Shown here: positions 17,872-26,121 of the stretch, piece after piece
Layout of the letters: each line of letters opens with the position of its first letter
How positions within the stretch are numbered: the stretch's first letter is position 1
Source of the DNA: Jongsikchunia kroppenstedtii DSM 45133
GTDB lineage: Bacteria > Actinomycetota > Actinomycetes > Mycobacteriales > Mycobacteriaceae
NCBI RefSeq assembly: GCF_000380485.1
Contig: NZ_AQYG01000045.1
Span: 62,001-126,000 of the forward strand
Reading direction: 5' to 3'
Length of the DNA: 64,000 nt
The notes under the pieces: generated by a model
The model's database searches: none
Seen by the model: the letters and a program-made list of their open reading frames with translations, nothing else
Told to the model about the DNA's origin: nothing
Program-made: the position numbers and the translations under genes

Positions 17872-17899
17872 CCTGATCACCAGTCGGTGATGGATCAGG
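17872..17899. terminator. Bidirectional hairpin between ppk2 and the SRPBCC gene
   Basis: CCTGATCACC (17872-17881) pairs with GGTGAT...ATCAGG (17886-17899), leaving a 2-nt bulge and a 4-nt loop. It overlaps the SRPBCC stop codon and lies between two convergent genes, so it could stop transcripts from both sides. There is no marked U-tract. Confidence 0.45.
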
Positions 17900-18371
17900 C
17901 CAGCTTGGCGAAGTGCTTCGAGGTGCGCTTCATCGCGGTGGCCAGGACGCCGTCGAGCACCTTGCCGGCGAACTTCGGGTTGCCCATCGGACCCGAGCCC
18001 TCGAGCGCGAAGGTCCACTCGAAGCGGGCACCGGTCTCGGTCGGCGTGATCACGTAGTCCTCGGCGAAGACCTTCAGCCCGGGGACCGGGAGCGGCAGCT
18101 TCTCGATGTAGAACGCCTTGCGCTTGCCCTCTTCCCAGACGAAGAACGTCTCGGTGGCCGCCGGGCCGACGGGCGGTCCGGCCTGGCGGGTGGCGCCGAC
18201 GCCGGTGCGCTGCGGACCCCACACGACCTTGAGGCCGACCCACTTGAGCGCGTTGTCGCCGGTCAGCTCGCGCCAGACGACGTCGGGCGATACCGGGAGC
18301 TCGACCGACTTGGTCACCTTGACCGGTGCGTTTGCCAGAAATGCTTCGTTGGCGGATTGCAGAACAGCCAT
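17895..18371 (-). CDS. SRPBCC-superfamily protein
   Basis: The 158-residue protein fits the START/Bet v 1-like fold: VTKSVELPVSPDVVWRELTGDNALKWVG at the N terminus, a central ETFFVWEEGKRKAFYIE and a long C-terminal helix. Such proteins bind hydrophobic ligands in a cavity; function here is unknown. AAAGG is 6 nt before the ATG at 18371; a second ATG directly upstream and longer in-frame starts are less well placed. Mycobacterial relatives are usually annotated polyketide cyclase/dehydrase or CoxG-like. Confidence 0.8.
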   Translation of the reverse strand: MAVLQSANEAFLANAPVKVTKSVELPVSPDVVWRELTGDNALKWVGLKVVWGPQRTGVGATRQAGPPVGPAATETFFVWEEGKRKAFYIEKLPLPVPGLKVFAEDYVITPTETGARFEWTFALEGSGPMGNPKFAGKVLDGVLATAMKRTSKHFAKLA

Positions 18372-18498
18372 CATCGGCCTTTCGTCGGGGCAGGCGAGAC
18401 GATCTCGCCGGGTTGTCTCGGAGTCTAAATCGCTATTGTCTCCGTGTCCAACAAGGATCCGCGGCGCGGTGAATTCCATGTTCCCGCCCGCGTCGCTC

Positions 18499-18504
18499 TA
18501 CCCT
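18499..18504 (+). promoter_or_regulatory. Leaderless -10 element of the MgtE_N/CBS gene
   Basis: TACCCT fits TANNNT and lies 7 nt before the ATG at 18512; the leader lacks a Shine-Dalgarno. Confidence 0.45.
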
Positions 18505-18511
18505 TTCCCGT

Positions 18512-19801
18512 ATGGCAGCTGTGCACAAGGTATTCGCGGCCCGGCTGGCCGGAATGGTGGTGCTAGGACCCGACGGCGAATCCATCGGCCGAGTGCGCGA
18601 TGTGGTGGTCTCCATGCGGATCGACAACCGCGAACCGCGGGTACTCGGGCTCGCAGTCGAAATGATCACCCGCCGAAGAATTTTCGTGCCGATGCTGCGC
18701 GTCGCGGCGATCGATCCCAGCTCGGTGCATCTGAACACCGGAACCGTCAGCCTGCGCAAGATCGAGCTGCGTCCCGGGGAGGCCCTGGTACTCGGCCAGA
18801 TTCTCGACTCACCTGTCCAGGTCGACGACCCCGAACTCGAAGATCTCCACGGCCGCGACGTATTCGTGGTGGACCTCGGTCTCGAGCAGACCCGCACGCG
18901 CGACTGGCTGATCTCGCGGGTTGCGGTGCGCGCCCCGCGCTCACTGCTCGGCCGACGCGGCGAGACCCATGTCGTCCCGTGGGGCCACGTCCGCGGCCTG
19001 ACCAGTACCGCGCTCGGCGTACCCGGACACGGCGTCAGCACCGCGTTGGCCCAGTTCGAGGGGATGCGCCCGGCCGACGTCGCGAACGCCCTGCGTGAGC
19101 TGCCCGACCAGCGGCGGCACGAGGTAGCCGCGGCACTCGACGACGAACGGCTCGCCGACGTCATCCAGGAGCTCCCCGAGGGCGACCAGACCGATCTGCT
19201 CACCCGGCTCGGATCGGCCCGCGCGGCCGACATCCTCGAGGCCATGGACCCGGACGACGCCGCCGACGTCCTCGGTGTGCTGCCGATCAGCGACGCCGAG
19301 AAGCTGCTGCAGGAGATGGATCCCGTTGAGTCCGAACCGGTTCGACGACTGCTCACGCACTCCCCGGATACCGCCGGCGGTCTGATGACTCCGGAACCGG
19401 TCGTGCTGACCGCGGCGGCGACTGTCGCGGAAGCGCTCGCCCGCGTGCGCAACCCCGACCTGACACCGGCGGCCGCGAGCCTCGCATTCGTCGTCCGACC
19501 GCCGACCGCGACGCCGACCGGCAAATATCTCGGCTGCGTGCACCTGCAGGCGCTGCTACGGGAGCCGCCGGCCAACCTGATCGGCGGGATCGTCGATGCC
19601 GACCTGCCTCGGCTCAGTCCCGAGGACCCGATCGCCGCGGTCACCCGCTACTTCGCCACCTACAACCTGGTGTGCGGTCCGGTGGTGGACGAGGACGGGC
19701 ATCTGCTCGGCGCGGTCACCGTCGACGACCTCCTCGACAAACTGCTGCCCGACGACTGGCGTGAACGCGAACCCGAAGCCACGACGGTGGAGGCCGAGTG
19801 A
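18512..19801 (+). CDS. PRC-barrel/MgtE N-terminal/CBS protein without membrane channel
   Basis: The 429-residue soluble protein begins with a PRC-barrel-like segment (residues ~8-65, GMVVLGPDGESIGRVRDVVV), continues with the helical MgtE N domain (~190-290, repeated LPEGDQTDLL, MDPDDAADVLGVLP, MDPVESEPVRRLL) and ends in paired CBS motifs (~300-420, GLMTPEPVVL; DEDGHLLGAVTVDDLLD). The MgtE channel domain is absent, so it probably senses Mg or nucleotides rather than transports. It overlaps the DUF1003 gene by one base. A similar pair is conserved in mycobacteria (Rv1232c/Rv1231c, from memory). Confidence 0.85.
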   Translation: MAAVHKVFAARLAGMVVLGPDGESIGRVRDVVVSMRIDNREPRVLGLAVEMITRRRIFVPMLRVAAIDPSSVHLNTGTVSLRKIELRPGEALVLGQILDSPVQVDDPELEDLHGRDVFVVDLGLEQTRTRDWLISRVAVRAPRSLLGRRGETHVVPWGHVRGLTSTALGVPGHGVSTALAQFEGMRPADVANALRELPDQRRHEVAAALDDERLADVIQELPEGDQTDLLTRLGSARAADILEAMDPDDAADVLGVLPISDAEKLLQEMDPVESEPVRRLLTHSPDTAGGLMTPEPVVLTAAATVAEALARVRNPDLTPAAASLAFVVRPPTATPTGKYLGCVHLQALLREPPANLIGGIVDADLPRLSPEDPIAAVTRYFATYNLVCGPVVDEDGHLLGAVTVDDLLDKLLPDDWREREPEATTVEAE

Positions 19802-20385
19802 TGGCGACGGAGAAGCGGTCGGGCAAGAAGCAGCGTCCCGACAAGCCGAAGCGCAGTGCCCGCGCCACGACCACCCGGCTCGGCGGCCTCGACATGCCCG
19901 GGGTGCGGCGCCGTCGGCTGAGCCTGGACGCCGAGATCATCGGTGTCTACAGCGAACGCGTCGCCCGATTCCTGGGCACCGGGCGCTACCTGGCGATGCA
20001 GACGATCTTCGTCGTCATCTGGATCGCGCTGAACCTGTCGGCCATCGCGATCCGCTGGGATCCGTACCCCTTCATCCTGCTCAACCTCGCGTTCTCGACC
20101 CAGGCCGCCTACGCCGCGCCGCTGATCCTCCTCGCCCAGAACCGGCAGGAGAACCGCGACCGCATCGCGCTCGAAGAGGATCGAATGCGCGCCGCACAGA
20201 CCAAGGCCGACACCGAGTTTCTCGCCCGCGAACTCGCCTCGGTCCGGTTGGCGGTCGGCGACGCCGTCAGTCGCGACTATCTGCGCAAGGAACTCGACAA
20301 TCTGCTCGACGAGCTGACCGACCGGATCGAGAAGCTCCGCGAAGCACCGCAACCAGGCCCGACCCCCTATAAGTCGGACGAATAG
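19801..20385 (+). CDS. DUF1003 membrane protein
   Basis: The 194-residue protein has a basic N-terminal tail, the DUF1003 core ARFLGTGRYLAMQTIFVVIWIALN, two membrane segments (~67-85 and ~95-120, with YPFILLNLAFSTQAAYAAPLILLAQNRQ) and a charged C-terminal helical region likely to form a coiled coil. Function is unknown. The ATG overlaps the preceding stop codon (TGATG), implying translational coupling to the MgtE_N/CBS protein and a shared role, perhaps in divalent cation homeostasis. Confidence 0.9.
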   Translation: MATEKRSGKKQRPDKPKRSARATTTRLGGLDMPGVRRRRLSLDAEIIGVYSERVARFLGTGRYLAMQTIFVVIWIALNLSAIAIRWDPYPFILLNLAFSTQAAYAAPLILLAQNRQENRDRIALEEDRMRAAQTKADTEFLARELASVRLAVGDAVSRDYLRKELDNLLDELTDRIEKLREAPQPGPTPYKSDE

Positions 20386-20415
20386 GCCCAATCGGTCGAT
20401 CGTTTGGACTCTGTG

Positions 20416-20435
20416 TTAGGTATGGCTTAACTTAA
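20416..20435 (+). promoter_or_regulatory. IdeR/DtxR-like iron box overlapping a leaderless promoter
   Basis: TTAGGTATGGCTTAACTTAA resembles the IdeR consensus (TTAGGTTAGGCTAACCTAA), with the left arm and centre well matched and the right arm shifted by one base. It contains the -10 TAACTT (20428-20433), which lies 6 nt before the GTG start at 20440. Iron-loaded IdeR would block the promoter. A cleaner box precedes the PepSY gene at 45651. Confidence 0.5.
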
Positions 20436-20439
20436 TCGC

Positions 20440-22518
20440 GTGGTGTGGGCAGACGCGGTACCTAACCTGCTGATCGGGCTCCGAGAAGGTCTTGAAGCCG
20501 GATTGGTGATCAGTATCCTTCTGGCTGCTCTGCGCAAGCTGCCGCCGGCCGATTCGACGGACGCGAACGCACACCGCTCCAGCGCGCCGATCTGGCTCGG
20601 CGTGCTCGGCGCGCTGTCGCTGTCGGTCAGTTTCGCCGCGGTCCTGACGTTCAGCACTGACGTACTCTCCGGCGGCGCGCAGGACGCCGTCGCCGGCGTC
20701 CTGAGTGTTCTCGCCGTCGGCCTGGTCACCGCCATGATCTTCTGGATGCGGCGCACGGCGGCATCGCTGTCGGGGCAGCTCCGCGGCGAGGTCGTGACTG
20801 CTCTGAGTCTCGGCGCCGGCGCACTCGCGCTGACCGCGTTCCTCGCGGTCGGGCGCGAGGGACTGGAGACCACACTCTTCCTGTGGACCGCAGCCAAGGC
20901 ATCCGGCCACGCCGTCGAGCCGATCATCGGTGCCGCGATCGGCATCATCATCGCGATCGTGCTGTGCTGGCTGCTCTACCGCCAGGCAGTGCGACTCAAT
21001 CTCGGGGTCTTCTTCTCGCGCACCGCGATTCTGCTCATCGTGATCGCCGCGGGTGTGCTCGCCTACGGGCTGGGCGACCTGCAGACGGCGGGCTGGCTGC
21101 CCGGAGCCCAATGGATCGCCTTCGACTTCAGCACGCACATCGACAGCAATTCCTGGTGGGCGTCCATCATCACGGGCATCACTCAGCTGACGCCGAAAAT
21201 GACGGTGCTGCAGGTGACCGCATGGGTGGTCTACCTGGTCATCGTGCTGGCCCTGTTCCTGCGACCGCAGCCGGCACCGGTCGCGAAGCCCGCCGCCGCG
21301 GTTTCCGACGAGCAGTCGGCCACCTGGCTCGAAAAGGTCGCCGGTCGCCGGCTGTGGGCCACCGCCGCGACGCTTGTCCTGGTTCCTGCCGTCATCGCCG
21401 TGATCTTCATCGTGGCGCTGCCCTCGGCGAAGTCCACCCGCACCGACGTGACCCTGACCAAGAAGGACTGCGCCAAGAGCTGGCGCTCGGCGCATTCGGG
21501 CAAGCAGACCATCTCGGTGGAGAACAAGTCGGGCAAGGCCGCGGAGATCAACATGGTCAACGGGTCGGGAGCCGTTGTCGCCGAGATCGAAATGCTGGGC
21601 CCGGCCACGACCGCCGACATGCCGGTCACCCTCACCGAGGGCAACTACACGATCAAATGCTTGATGGCCGGACAGAAGACGCTCAGTTCGGCCACCCTCG
21701 CCGTCAGCGGCGGCAGCCATCTGCAGGCGCCGCCTCCGGTCGCCAAACTGACCGATGACGATCTGAAGGCGCCCAACGACCAGTACCAGCAGTACGCGGC
21801 CGGCGAACTGACGACGTTCAACGGGCTCGTCACGACTCTGCGCAATGACATCGCGGGCGGCAATCTCGATGCCGCGCGGACGGATTGGCTACCGGCCTAC
21901 CTGTCCTGGGAGCGGGTCGGCGCGTCGTACAACAGCTTCGGCGATGCCGGCACCGCGGTCGCCGGGTTGCCCGATGGGTTGCCGGATGGGGTCAACGACT
22001 CCGGCTTCACCGGTCTGCATCGTCTCGAATACGGGCTCTGGCACGGCCAGAACGCGGCGCAGTTGACACCGGTCGCCGACCAATTGCTCTCGGATATCGC
22101 GTCACTGCAGAAGAATCTGACCTCCGATGACGTCGCCGGTGATCCGACAAACCTGCCGCTGCGCGCTCACGAGATACTGGAAGACGCTCTACGCGATCAT
22201 CTTTCGGGCATGGACGACCAGGGTTCGAATGCCGCGTTCCCGGCCACCTACGCCGACATCGCCGTCACCCGTACGGTGCTGACCGAAGTCGCTCCGCTGG
22301 TGAACCCGCAGCGACCGACATTGATCGCGGCCGCGAACCAGAAGCTTGATGCGCTGCAGGCCGCGCTCGATGCGGTCCAGGCCGGCAGCCCGACGCAGTT
22401 CGTGCCCTTCAATCAGGCGACACTCGCACAGCGGCAGCGGATCAACGGCGCAATCGGCGACGCATTGCAGACGCTGGCCGGAATACCGCCGCTGCTCGAC
22501 ACGAAGACTCCGCAATGA
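20440..22518 (+). CDS. efeUO: Fused EfeU-EfeO ferrous/ferric iron uptake protein
   Basis: This 692-residue protein joins two normally separate Efe components. Residues ~1-275 are the FTR1-like permease EfeU with seven hydrophobic segments and both iron motifs (REGLEA at 15-20, REGLE at 139-143). After a further membrane segment (~305-325), residues ~335-430 form an EfeO cupredoxin-like domain and ~440-690 the M75 domain with the HxxE site HRLE (H527, E530) in GLHRLEYGLW. The cupredoxin domain retains a Cys (KKDCAKSW). The stop overlaps the EfeB start by 4 nt. The fusion tethers the periplasmic iron-binding module to its permease. Confidence 0.92.
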   Translation: MVWADAVPNLLIGLREGLEAGLVISILLAALRKLPPADSTDANAHRSSAPIWLGVLGALSLSVSFAAVLTFSTDVLSGGAQDAVAGVLSVLAVGLVTAMIFWMRRTAASLSGQLRGEVVTALSLGAGALALTAFLAVGREGLETTLFLWTAAKASGHAVEPIIGAAIGIIIAIVLCWLLYRQAVRLNLGVFFSRTAILLIVIAAGVLAYGLGDLQTAGWLPGAQWIAFDFSTHIDSNSWWASIITGITQLTPKMTVLQVTAWVVYLVIVLALFLRPQPAPVAKPAAAVSDEQSATWLEKVAGRRLWATAATLVLVPAVIAVIFIVALPSAKSTRTDVTLTKKDCAKSWRSAHSGKQTISVENKSGKAAEINMVNGSGAVVAEIEMLGPATTADMPVTLTEGNYTIKCLMAGQKTLSSATLAVSGGSHLQAPPPVAKLTDDDLKAPNDQYQQYAAGELTTFNGLVTTLRNDIAGGNLDAARTDWLPAYLSWERVGASYNSFGDAGTAVAGLPDGLPDGVNDSGFTGLHRLEYGLWHGQNAAQLTPVADQLLSDIASLQKNLTSDDVAGDPTNLPLRAHEILEDALRDHLSGMDDQGSNAAFPATYADIAVTRTVLTEVAPLVNPQRPTLIAAANQKLDALQAALDAVQAGSPTQFVPFNQATLAQRQRINGAIGDALQTLAGIPPLLDTKTPQ

Positions 22519-23816
22519 CCGAATCCGATACCGCCGGAACAGAACCGACAGAGGTACCAGAGCCAACAGGGAGCACCTCGATGAACGTCAATCGCCGCCG
22601 ATTCCTGCAGGGCGCGGCCGCCGGCGTCGGCGGCACCGCACTGGTGGGCGGCATGGTGATCGGCGGTATCCAGGCCGACAACGATGCCGCCGACCACAGC
22701 GTGCCCACCAAGGGCGACTACCCGTTTCACGGGAAGCATCAGTCCGGCATCTTCACTCCCGGTCCGGAGGAGAAGCAGGCCGCGTCGAGCTACGCGTCCT
22801 TTGATCTGTTGTGTGCCAACAAGGCCGAGTTGACCGCCCTCATGAAGACGCTGACCGATCGGGCTCGCGTGCTCACGTCCGGGGGCGCACCGACCGACCT
22901 CGGCGTGGGCGAACCGCCCGCGGACAGCGATGTGCTCGGCCCGGATATGCCGGCCGACGGCCTCACCGTCACCATCGGCTTCGGCGCCAGTGCCTTCGAT
23001 GACCGATACGGCCTGGCCGATCGCAAACCGAAACTGCTGCGCGCGATGGACGTGTTCCCGGACGACTCGCCGGACCCGAAGTGGATGCACGGCGATCTGA
23101 TCCTGCAGCTGTGCGCGAACCACCAGGACACGGTGCACCACGCGCTGCGTGACATCACCAAGCACACCCGGGGCGCCATGCAGATGCGGTGGAAGATCGA
23201 CGGCTACGCCGCCCCGCCGCGCCCGTCCGGTACCACTCGAAACCTGCTGGGATTCAAGGACGGAACCGCGAACCCCACCGGGTCCGAAGCCAAGGATCTG
23301 GTATGGGTGACCGACGACGCCGGCGAGCCGGCATGGGCCGTCGGCGGCAGCTACCAGGTGATCCGGATCATCCGGATGCTCGTCGAGTTCTGGGATCGCG
23401 TGTCGATCAACGAGCAGGAGAACATGTTCGGACGTCGACGCGACTCCGGGGCGCCGCTGGACGGCAACGCCGAATTCGATGAGCCGGACTTCAAGAAGGA
23501 TCCCGACGGCGCGGTCATCCCGCTCGATTCCCATATCCGCGTCGCGAATCCGCGCACGCCGGAGACCGAGAACCAGCGCCTCATCCGCCGCTCGTACAAC
23601 TACGACCTCGGCGTCGACCTGAACGGCAACATGCAGACCGGCCACGTCTTCGTCTGCTACCAGCAGGACCTGGAACGCCAGTTCGTCACGGTGCAGAAGC
23701 GTCTGGCCGGCGAGCCGCTCATCGACTACGTGCAGCCGTTCGGCGGCGGATACTTCTTCGTGCTGCCCGGCGTGCGGGACGACAAGGACTGGTACGCCAG
23801 CGGTCTGCTGACCTGA
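22515..23816 (+). CDS. efeB: EfeB deferrochelatase/DyP-type peroxidase
   Basis: The 433-residue protein has a twin-arginine signal (NRRRFLQGAAAG, residues ~24-45) for export in folded form. The DyP motif is GFKDGT (~253), the haem-ligand region SHIRVANPR (~340) supplies the proximal His, and RRSYNYD the conserved distal Arg block. EfeB oxidises ferrous iron for EfeUO or extracts iron from haem. The Tat motif starts after ~23 residues; an internal ATG at MNVNRRRF could also serve as start, but the ATGA overlap favours 22515. Confidence 0.93.
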   Translation: MTESDTAGTEPTEVPEPTGSTSMNVNRRRFLQGAAAGVGGTALVGGMVIGGIQADNDAADHSVPTKGDYPFHGKHQSGIFTPGPEEKQAASSYASFDLLCANKAELTALMKTLTDRARVLTSGGAPTDLGVGEPPADSDVLGPDMPADGLTVTIGFGASAFDDRYGLADRKPKLLRAMDVFPDDSPDPKWMHGDLILQLCANHQDTVHHALRDITKHTRGAMQMRWKIDGYAAPPRPSGTTRNLLGFKDGTANPTGSEAKDLVWVTDDAGEPAWAVGGSYQVIRIIRMLVEFWDRVSINEQENMFGRRRDSGAPLDGNAEFDEPDFKKDPDGAVIPLDSHIRVANPRTPETENQRLIRRSYNYDLGVDLNGNMQTGHVFVCYQQDLERQFVTVQKRLAGEPLIDYVQPFGGGYFFVLPGVRDDKDWYASGLLT

Positions 23817-23856
23817 CCGCCCGGCGCCCCGATCCGACCTACGCGGCGCCCCCGGT

Positions 23857-23874
23857 ACCGCCGGACCCGGCGGT
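23857..23874. terminator. Hairpin after efeB
   Basis: ACCGCCG and CGGCGGT pair around a 4-nt loop between the convergent efeB and lipoprotein genes. The 7-bp GC stem is a plausible bidirectional terminator, without a clear U-tract. Confidence 0.45.
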
Positions 23875-23876
23875 CG

Positions 23877-24437
23877 CTACTGACCGTCGCCGCCGTTGTC
23901 GTCCGGGTCGGTTCCGGCGCCATGGTTCGGATTGGTGCAGATGGTGCCCTCGCAGGGCACGTCCTGCCCGTCGCCATTCGGGTTCTGCATATCTGACCCG
24001 CCGTTCTCGCTGGGGTCGGTCCCGGCACCGTGGTTCGGGTTGGTGCAGACCGTGCCCTCGCACGGGACTAGGTTGCCCTGTCCGTTCGGGTTCGGCATCA
24101 CACTCTGCGCAACGTACGAACCTGCCGGGCATCCCGGATCCTGATGCGTCGCACAGTAATTGCGCGTCAGATTGTTGCCCGTCGAGCCATCCGCCCCGCG
24201 TGGCCCGCCGTTCACCGGGTTGCCGTTGGCGTCCCAGGAGCCGGCAGCCGGCGCCGGACCGGAGTTGTGGTTGCCCGGCGTGGAGCCGTGCGCCGCGGTG
24301 GTACTGGTCGCCGACGATGTCGCCGAGGCCGATGAGCTCGCGCTCGATGTGTCGCCGTTGCCCGACGACGATGAACAGGCGCCGACGAAAGCGACCACGA
24401 GACAGAGAAATCCGATCAGCACAGAAAACCGACGCAT
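23877..24437 (-). CDS. Predicted lipoprotein with duplicated cysteine-containing module
   Basis: The 186-residue protein starts MRRFSVLIGFLCLVVAFVGAC, a lipoprotein signal with lipobox VGAC, followed by a Ser/Thr/Ala-rich linker (~22-50). The C-terminal half contains two near-identical modules: VPCEGTVCTNPNHGAGTDPS and VPCEGTICTNPNHGAGTDPD, each with a CxxxxC pair, plus a separate CATHQDPGC. I do not recognise a named family. Low-complexity linker and paired cysteines suggest a surface-exposed, disulphide-stabilised protein. AAGGGGAG lies 8 nt before the ATG. Convergent with efeB; iron relevance is unproven. Confidence 0.75.
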   Translation of the reverse strand: MRRFSVLIGFLCLVVAFVGACSSSSGNGDTSSASSSASATSSATSTTAAHGSTPGNHNSGPAPAAGSWDANGNPVNGGPRGADGSTGNNLTRNYCATHQDPGCPAGSYVAQSVMPNPNGQGNLVPCEGTVCTNPNHGAGTDPSENGGSDMQNPNGDGQDVPCEGTICTNPNHGAGTDPDDNGGDGQ

Positions 24438-24550
24438 CAAACACGCTCCCCTTGGCAATGTGAATCTGCTGTGCTTCGGAACATACAACGGCGGTTGTCG
24501 ACATTTCCGGCGAATTGCAGCATTGCTCGCGTACGCCCCGTTGGGCGCGT

Positions 24551-25429
24551 CTACGCCTGTGCCCGCGACCTTTCCGCGTGCGGGACGGGGCAGCCGGTCG
24601 GAAAGGTCCCGATCCTGCTCAGCTCGAAGCCATTGGGATAGCTGCGAACTCGGTAGTCGTCGGCCATCAGTTTCGCCTTACGCCGCGCCGGCAGCGCCCG
24701 GGTCAATTGCGACCGCGCCCTCAACGCAGCGGCCGACATCCGTCGCACCGGCAGCGACGGCCGGCGGTACCGGAACGCGGTCAGCAACGGCTCGTCCATC
24801 AGCGCCCGGCTGAAGAGATCGACGGCCGGCGCCGCGACGCGCGGGTAGAAGGACGTCAGCAGTTCGAGGGTGGCGTCGGCGACCTTGCGGGCGCCGTCGT
24901 CGTAGGCGAAGTGTTGGCGCTCATAGGAATCGAGGAAGTCCTCGAACTCGGCATAGTCGGCCGGGATGTCCTTGATATTCATGTGTCTGCCGACGGACTG
25001 GTAGTACCGCACCACCGCGGTGAGCTCGTCGCGCGACAGCGGACGCCAGCAGTAGTCGTCGAACCAGCGCTTCGGCACCACGACGAAAGTCGCCAGCACA
25101 TAGCGCATGTCGTCGTTCGAGATGTCGTAGCTGTGGTGCATGGCGTTGATGCGGCGGAAGGCATCCCGCGCCTGCGTGCTGCCGAAGCCGTACTGCATCG
25201 GCGCCTCCAGCAGCAGCGCGGTGTCGTCGTAACGCTGCTGCGTGCGCTCGGTGAATTCGCCGGTCTCATAGAGGAGTCGGCCGATCGATGGCACCGCATA
25301 GGTCCGGAACAGCGCGAAACTCAGTGCCTGGTTGATATCCCAGGGGAATTCGTACAACGCCAGATTGCGGTAGATCTCGGCATAGTCCGTCTCCGGATCA
25401 AGACCGTGGTTTCGACTCGATGTGCGCAC
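24551..25429 (-). CDS. MpaB/latex-clearing-protein-like oxygenase (DUF2236)
   Basis: The 292-residue protein has the DUF2236 pattern: an N-terminal EFPWDINQALSFALFRTYAVPSIGRLL, then RINAMHHSYDISNDDMRYVLATF, which supplies the conserved His/Asp region, followed by a helical C-terminal half with RWFDDYCWRPLS. The superfamily includes haem-b rubber oxygenase Lcp and MpaB of mycophenolate synthesis. Start is GTG (25427-25429). It is divergent from a TetR regulator with a palindrome covering both promoters, so it is probably repressed until an unknown inducer appears. Confidence 0.82.
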   Translation of the reverse strand: MRTSSRNHGLDPETDYAEIYRNLALYEFPWDINQALSFALFRTYAVPSIGRLLYETGEFTERTQQRYDDTALLLEAPMQYGFGSTQARDAFRRINAMHHSYDISNDDMRYVLATFVVVPKRWFDDYCWRPLSRDELTAVVRYYQSVGRHMNIKDIPADYAEFEDFLDSYERQHFAYDDGARKVADATLELLTSFYPRVAAPAVDLFSRALMDEPLLTAFRYRRPSLPVRRMSAAALRARSQLTRALPARRKAKLMADDYRVRSYPNGFELSRIGTFPTGCPVPHAERSRAQA

Positions 25430-25455
25430 GACGCGCTCCCTTCGGCTGTGCAGCC

Positions 25456-25475
25456 ACTATAAGTCGACTTATAAT
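25456..25475. promoter_or_regulatory. TetR operator overlapping divergent -10 elements
   Basis: TATAAGTCGACTTATA (25458-25473) is a perfect 16-bp palindrome. It overlaps TATAAT (25470-25475) reading towards the TetR gene and TATAGT (minus strand, 25456-25461) reading towards the MpaB-like gene, so one bound regulator would block both promoters. Confidence 0.75.
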
Positions 25476-25510
25476 CGGGAGGCAAGGGTTGATTTCACTG
25501 GAGGAAAACG

Positions 25511-26065
25511 ATGTCGACAGCCGAGCAGCGGCACACCCGGTTTCTCGACGCCGGCCTGCGGATTCTGGGCACCGACGGCTACCCGGGCCTGAAACAGTCG
25601 GCCGTGTGCACCACCGTCGGCGTCACGACCGGCTCGTTCTACTACGCGTTCGGCAGCTGGGCCGATTACACATCCGCACTGATCGGCTACTGGCGCGACC
25701 AGGCGAACGACCTGCTGATCGCCCGGGTCGAATCGATCGACGACCCGCAGGAACGAATCGATGCGCTGACTGAGGTCGGCCTCCAGCTGCCGCATGCCTC
25801 CGAGGCGGCGATCCGCGTCTGGGCCGCGCATGATCCGGACGTGCACCGTGCCATCACCGAGGTCGACGACGCGCGTATCGCCGTCATCGCCGACAGCTAC
25901 ACCCGGCTCGGGTTACCCGCCGTCACCGCGCGCCACTACGCGGTCACGGCGGTCCTGATGATGATCGGCTACCAATCGGCCGGCCGATCCGACATCGTCG
26001 ACCTGGACTGGGCGTTCCAGTCGTTGCGCGCGCAAGCGGCCGCGGCAGCGGACGTCGCCGGCTGA
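25511..26065 (+). CDS. TetR-family regulator
   Basis: The 184-residue protein begins with a TetR helix-turn-helix (residues ~6-50: RFLDAGLRILGTDGYPGLKQSAVCTTVGVTTGSFYYAFGSWADY) followed by a helical ligand/dimer domain. GGAGGAAAACG precedes the ATG. It likely controls itself and the divergent MpaB-like oxygenase through the 16-bp palindrome between them. Confidence 0.92.
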   Translation: MSTAEQRHTRFLDAGLRILGTDGYPGLKQSAVCTTVGVTTGSFYYAFGSWADYTSALIGYWRDQANDLLIARVESIDDPQERIDALTEVGLQLPHASEAAIRVWAAHDPDVHRAITEVDDARIAVIADSYTRLGLPAVTARHYAVTAVLMMIGYQSAGRSDIVDLDWAFQSLRAQAAAAADVAG

Positions 26066-26073
26066 CAAACGAA

Positions 26074-26108
26074 TTCGGCCACCGATCCCGAATGGGCCGG
26101 TGGCCGAA
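26074..26108. terminator. Bidirectional terminator between tetR and aqpZ
   Basis: TTCGGCCACCG (26074-26084) and CGGTGGCCGAA (26098-26108) form a perfect 11-bp stem with a 13-nt loop between convergent genes. Confidence 0.65.
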
Positions 26109-26121
26109 CGTCCTTGCCCGG

